10,126 nt of DNA from Strigomonas culicis (Eukaryota > Euglenozoa > Kinetoplastea > Trypanosomatida > Trypanosomatidae). Made by a program: the position numbers and the translations under genes. The stretch is taken from positions 1-10,126 of the forward strand of contig AUXH01000669.1 in the NCBI GenBank assembly GCA_000482145.1, read 5' to 3'. The notes beneath the pieces were generated by a model. It was not told the DNA's origin, ran no database searches, and was given only the letters and a program-made list of their open reading frames with translations. Positions 7,567 to 10,126 of this stretch are shown piece by piece. Position 1 is the stretch's first letter, and every line of letters starts with the position of its first letter.

Positions 7567-7584
7567 GTGGTTATTTGCTGCCAT

Positions 7585-9012
7585 TTAGATGGAGACGCGG
7601 CTGCTGGTGAAAATGCTCATGTCGTACGGATTGTGGCGGTAGGTCGCGTTGCTGCTCTTCCGAGAACAGAAGGACGCCACGCTACGGAGGCTGCAGTCGG
7701 CGCCGCGCTCCCCGTAAGCGGAGTGGCTCGGCGAGCCTGAGCCCTGAAGCGTACCGGAGGCCCCTGACGGCGCATGCGGGCTGTAGCAGATGCTGTCCGC
7801 GTTGAGGCTGCCCGCGTCCACCGCATCCTCCTCGCCGCTCTCGTTGTTGTGCCCGAAGGCATCGTCGCGGCACCGCGCGACCTCCTCGAAGGGGGGGAGC
7901 ACGCCCGCAAGGTCGGGGCGGTGACCCGCTGACTGGCGGCCCACCGCGTACGGGTCGTGGCTGCGGCGCCCGACGCCCAGCAACGCGTGCGCGTGGCTGC
8001 GGCGCGGCGAGCCCACCAGGCTGCGCGAGGCGGCGATGGGCGCCACGACGATGGGGTGCGAATTGAGCGGCGTCAGGCCCTCCTCCTCCGAGCTGTTCGC
8101 GCTGAAGCTGGGCTGCAGCGACAGGCGGTGCTGGCAGCCGTAGCGCGCCGGGCCCGCGGGTGGAGCGCCGCGCGACGCATCCCGCGCGCGGCGCTCCACC
8201 CGCGGCGACAGGACGGTGGGCCGCGAGAAGCACGCCACATGCGGGAAGGTCGCGCCGTCCTCCAGCGTGTGGATGAACGGCGTCAGCGCGGCGTTCGGCG
8301 GCGACACCGTCGTCGACGCGGCGCCCTCCTCGATGGCCTGCTGCGCGTGGCTCTCGTGCGTGTAGCTGGCGGGTAGCCCCGCCGGCAGCGGCCGCGCCGG
8401 CGCGCGCAGATAGTCGCGCTTCGCGGCGGGGTTGACGGTGAGAATGTGGAGGTGGGGGCACCGCGGCCCGCGGCGGCACGTGCGGCGGTAGTTGAACTCG
8501 ACGCACTCCCAGAGGGAGTGGCCCGCGGCCGCGGCGCCGCCGCCGTGCTGCAGCGCCTGCGCGAGCGCGGCGGTACCGGTCGTGCACAGCACCAGCTCCG
8601 ACGGCACCTGGCGGATCGGCTGGTTGTGGCGGTTGACGAGCGTGCCGCGGCGCGGCGCCTGGCCGGACAGGTGCGGCTGCACCACCTCCAGCGTCTCGCC
8701 GGGCGGCAGCCGCGCGTACGTGCACAGCCCCTCCTCGCGCCACATGTAGTTGACGTGGATCGGCTGGCCGACCAGGTGCTTCGGGTCGCAGTCCACGTGC
8801 ACGAACTTGCACTGCGCGCCCACCGTGCAGCTCGCGGGCGTGAAGGCCTCGTAGTTGCGGCACAGCACGAGCCGCGTGATGTTCAGCCGCGACGGCGGCA
8901 GGTGCACCACCGCCGCCGTCGGCACCTCGTAGATGAAGTGGAAGTCGGGGTCGAACACCTCGGTGACGGCCTCAGCCGCTGTAGCAGCTACGTTATTCTG
9001 TTCGAGGGACAT
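7585..9012 (-). CDS. Two-finger CCCH zinc-finger protein with MKT1-type HxPY motifs, ZC3H20-like (gene A, 475 aa)
   Basis: This is a likely mRNA-binding post-transcriptional regulator. Finger 1 is C51-x10-C62-x5-C68-x3-H72 and finger 2 is C170-x8-C179-x5-C185-x3-H189. Residues 15-113 are nearly identical to residues 305-403 of gene B, only 14 residues after the start. The rest (about 200-475) is Ser/Pro/Gly-rich and probably disordered, with HDPY at 352-355 and YRHNPY at 458-463, close to the C-terminus. In T. brucei, H(D/E/N/Q)PY motifs recruit MKT1, which with PBP1 stabilises bound mRNAs, and ZC3H20 is one such partner. So mRNA stabilisation is the likely role (inference). The start is the ATG at 9012. 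An in-frame extension to 9030 would need TTG as initiator, which is not expected in a eukaryote. The stop is TAA. A perfect 21-bp inverted repeat lies in the region encoding residues ~270-287. Confidence 0.93.
   Translation of the reverse strand: MSLEQNNVAATAAEAVTEVFDPDFHFIYEVPTAAVVHLPPSRLNITRLVLCRNYEAFTPASCTVGAQCKFVHVDCDPKHLVGQPIHVNYMWREEGLCTYARLPPGETLEVVQPHLSGQAPRRGTLVNRHNQPIRQVPSELVLCTTGTAALAQALQHGGGAAAAGHSLWECVEFNYRRTCRRGPRCPHLHILTVNPAAKRDYLRAPARPLPAGLPASYTHESHAQQAIEEGAASTTVSPPNAALTPFIHTLEDGATFPHVACFSRPTVLSPRVERRARDASRGAPPAGPARYGCQHRLSLQPSFSANSSEEEGLTPLNSHPIVVAPIAASRSLVGSPRRSHAHALLGVGRRSHDPYAVGRQSAGHRPDLAGVLPPFEEVARCRDDAFGHNNESGEEDAVDAGSLNADSICYSPHAPSGASGTLQGSGSPSHSAYGERGADCSLRSVASFCSRKSSNATYRHNPYDMSIFTSSRVSI
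8154..8205. repeat. Perfect 21-bp inverted repeat (hairpin) inside gene A
   Basis: Arms 8154-8174 and 8185-8205 are exact reverse complements, 19 of 21 pairs are G-C, and the loop is 10 nt. It lies in the coding region for residues ~270-287 of gene A, in the disordered C-terminal half. The mRNA would form a very stable stem-loop. Confidence 0.9.
8674..8970 (-). repeat. 297-bp direct repeat, copy in gene A
   Basis: This is the second copy of the block at 4422-4718. It encodes residues 15-113 of gene A, so the repeat begins only 42 nt after the start codon. Its flanks do not align with those of the gene B copy except for short matches around finger 2. Confidence 0.95.
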
Positions 9013-9072
9013 GAAAGAATACGAGAGCAAGAGGAATTATATCAGTATAAAATAAAAAATATTGTCTGTATA

Positions 9073-9114
9073 CTTTAAAAATAACAAGACCAAAAAAAAA
9101 GAAAAAAAGAAGAG
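9073..9114 (-). promoter_or_regulatory. Alternative proximal spliced-leader acceptor for gene A
   Basis: A 23-nt pyrimidine tract (9114-9092 on the minus strand) is followed 17 nt later by the first AG (9074-9073), giving a 60-nt AUG-free leader. This is a good acceptor too, so gene A may be trans-spliced at two sites. Confidence 0.5.
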
Positions 9115-9145
9115 TGGTTCTTTTTTTCAAGAGAAGTATGTCTAC

Positions 9146-9169
9146 GTGTGTGTGTGTGTGTGTGTGTGT
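9146..9169. repeat. (GT)12 microsatellite in the inferred leader of gene A
   Basis: Twelve GT units on the plus strand (CA on the transcript), followed by TA-rich sequence to about 9190. It parallels the CA/TA runs before gene B. Confidence 0.85.
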
Positions 9170-9426
9170 ATACACTTATATGTATATATACCGAGAGACA
9201 GCTATTACTACACGTAAAAGGTAAGACTTACAATAAGTTTAAAAAAATGATAATAATAAAAGCAAAAAAAAAACGAATTATTGTAATAGAAAGAACAATA
9301 ACAAATAATAACTGTTTTTTTTTTAAGCAAAAACAAACTGGTGGAAAAAATGATGATAAAATCAAGAGAATAAAAACTAAAAACAAGAAAAATAAGACGT
9401 GAAACCGAAATACTATTTTACGTTTT

Positions 9427-9477
9427 CTAAGAAAAAAAGAGAAGTAGAGAGAGGGGGAGAGGGGTGAGAGAGAGAAT
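9427..9477 (-). promoter_or_regulatory. Predicted distal spliced-leader acceptor for gene A
   Basis: The transcript strand has a pyrimidine tract of nearly 50 nt (9477-9429), interrupted only at 9465 and 9445, that runs straight into TTAG (AG at 9428-9427). No AUG occurs between it and the gene A start, and the first upstream AUG (9494) lies just on the other side of it. That makes it an attractive mRNA 5' end, with a leader of about 414 nt. Confidence 0.5.
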
Positions 9478-10126
9478 AATGGAAACAGATGCATTCTTTT
9501 TTTAATGAAACAAGAAAGAAGTGAATTTAGGTGGTGTGGACACAGCTGGGGATGAAGCGCAGAACACGCACTGCACAAGACTTGGAGTATTTTGGTTTCT
9601 TCTGTTTGTTTGTTTGTTTGTTTCGGTAGTTGTTTATACAAGCATGTATATAGAGAGAGCATTTTTAAATACAACGGCTACGGCGGGTGTTTTCCTCTAC
9701 TGCTGATGACGTGTTTTTTAAAGGTTTTTTTTTTGATGTTATTACGTTATCGAATAAAAGGTAAAAATAAAGAAAAAGTGATAATAAACAAAAAAAAGTC
9801 AACTGACGTTTATAGTGTTTCTTTCTCTTTTTTATATTTTGAAGGAGGAAAGAAACGACAAGAAAAAAAAAGCTTATTAGGTAATACTGGAGGAACTATA
9901 TAATTACTTTTTTTTTATATATATACACAATTATTTTTTGTTGATCCTACATACAACAAATAGGAATGACGTCGAATTAATACTTGAAATTGTATATTTT
10001 CTTGTTCTTTTTGTTGTTGTTCTTTTTTTTTATGATTATTTGTGTTGTTGTTCTTCTTTTTCCCATTTTTTTTTAATATACAGTAGAGTATACTGCAATG
10101 GATCTCGCTTATGGGTTTCTTTTGAG
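9478..10126 (-). other. Probable 3' UTR / intergenic DNA of an upstream gene outside the window
   Basis: AT-rich, with no credible coding region. It contains a (GTTT)5 run at 9604-9623 and a small patch of more balanced composition at about 9524-9590. No start, stop or conserved domain of the neighbouring gene is visible, so its strand is assumed from the polycistronic arrangement. Confidence 0.4.
9604..9623. repeat. (GTTT)5 tetranucleotide repeat
   Basis: Five exact GTTT units on the plus strand (AAAC on the minus strand). Similar shorter runs occur near 6035-6049 and 6168-6182. Confidence 0.8.

Larger units (their letters stand above)
6339..7584 (-). other. Gene A 3' UTR and intergenic DNA
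   Basis: This stretch is AT-rich with no credible gene. In transcript order it begins with A/C-rich sequence holding a 16-bp tandem repeat (7566-7519). It then becomes U-rich with pyrimidine tracts (7222-7208, 7141-7110, 6690-6672) and a TA/CATA microsatellite near 6928-6866. Polyadenylation of gene A is expected somewhat upstream of the gene B acceptor, as is usual in trypanosomatids, so the 3' UTR could be roughly 0.7-1.1 kb if the 6339 acceptor is used. The short open frames here are U-rich low-complexity translations. Confidence 0.5.
9013..9426 (-). other. Inferred AUG-free 5' UTR of gene A
   Basis: There is no minus-strand ATG from 9013 to 9491, although about 17 CA dinucleotides occur on the plus strand. 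The stretch is AT-rich, carries a CA run (9169-9146) and contains the alternative acceptor at 9073. No coding gene is visible. Confidence 0.45.

Noticed and set aside
7682..8863. 393-residue alternative minus-strand frame within gene A (and 4315-5055 in B, 521-1876 in C)
   Set aside because: Arg/Ala/Pro-rich shifted frames expected from high GC at third positions. No motifs and no acceptor of their own.
9013..9030. Six-residue N-terminal extension of gene A
   Set aside because: It would begin with TTG. In a eukaryote the first ATG (9012) after an acceptor is the expected start.

Overview
The window looks like nuclear DNA of a kinetoplastid (trypanosomatid) protist. Three long intronless genes lie on the minus strand. 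By eye on sampled lines their coding DNA is roughly 70-75% GC, while the spacers between them are only about 25% GC. On the minus strand the spacers carry long pyrimidine tracts followed by AG, the signal for spliced-leader trans-splicing, plus many TA, CA and CAAA microsatellites. No bacterial promoter, Shine-Dalgarno site, tRNA, rRNA, mobile element or CRISPR array is visible. I cannot name the genus. Transcription presumably runs from position 10126 towards 1 as one polycistron.

Layout in transcription order. (1) 10126-9013 is an AT-rich spacer: the 3' UTR of a gene outside the window, then the leader of gene A. (2) 9012-7585 is gene A, a 475-residue protein with two CCCH zinc fingers and two HxPY motifs (HDPY, HNPY) of the kind that bind the trypanosome post-transcriptional activator MKT1. 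(3) 7584-5631 is a 1.95-kb spacer holding the 3' UTR of A and an apparently long leader of gene B. (4) 5630-3951 is gene B, a 559-residue two-finger CCCH paralogue with a different N-terminus and no HxPY motif. (5) 3950-2746 is a spacer with an AU-rich element and a very short leader of gene C. (6) 2745-115 is gene C, an 876-residue, mostly coiled-coil protein of unknown function. (7) 114-1 is its 3' flank, with a (TA)n run.

Genes A and B are tandem paralogues. The arrangement recalls the adjacent ZC3H20/ZC3H21/ZC3H22 genes of Trypanosoma brucei, which encode mRNA-binding regulators. Orthology is my inference and was not tested. The strongest oddity is a 297-bp block encoding finger 1 and its flanks. 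It is identical in A and B except for four bases, and all four fall in the three codons that change an amino acid. The surrounding sequence is far more diverged, which points to recent gene conversion or partial duplication.

Other points of interest are long leaders before A and B that contain no AUG at all, a perfect 21-bp hairpin inside gene A, a strong pyrimidine tract just after the stop of gene B, and a repeated YEDxxHxL motif in gene B. This is a post-transcriptional regulator locus with unusual sequence features. I see no evidence for a wholly new type of system.
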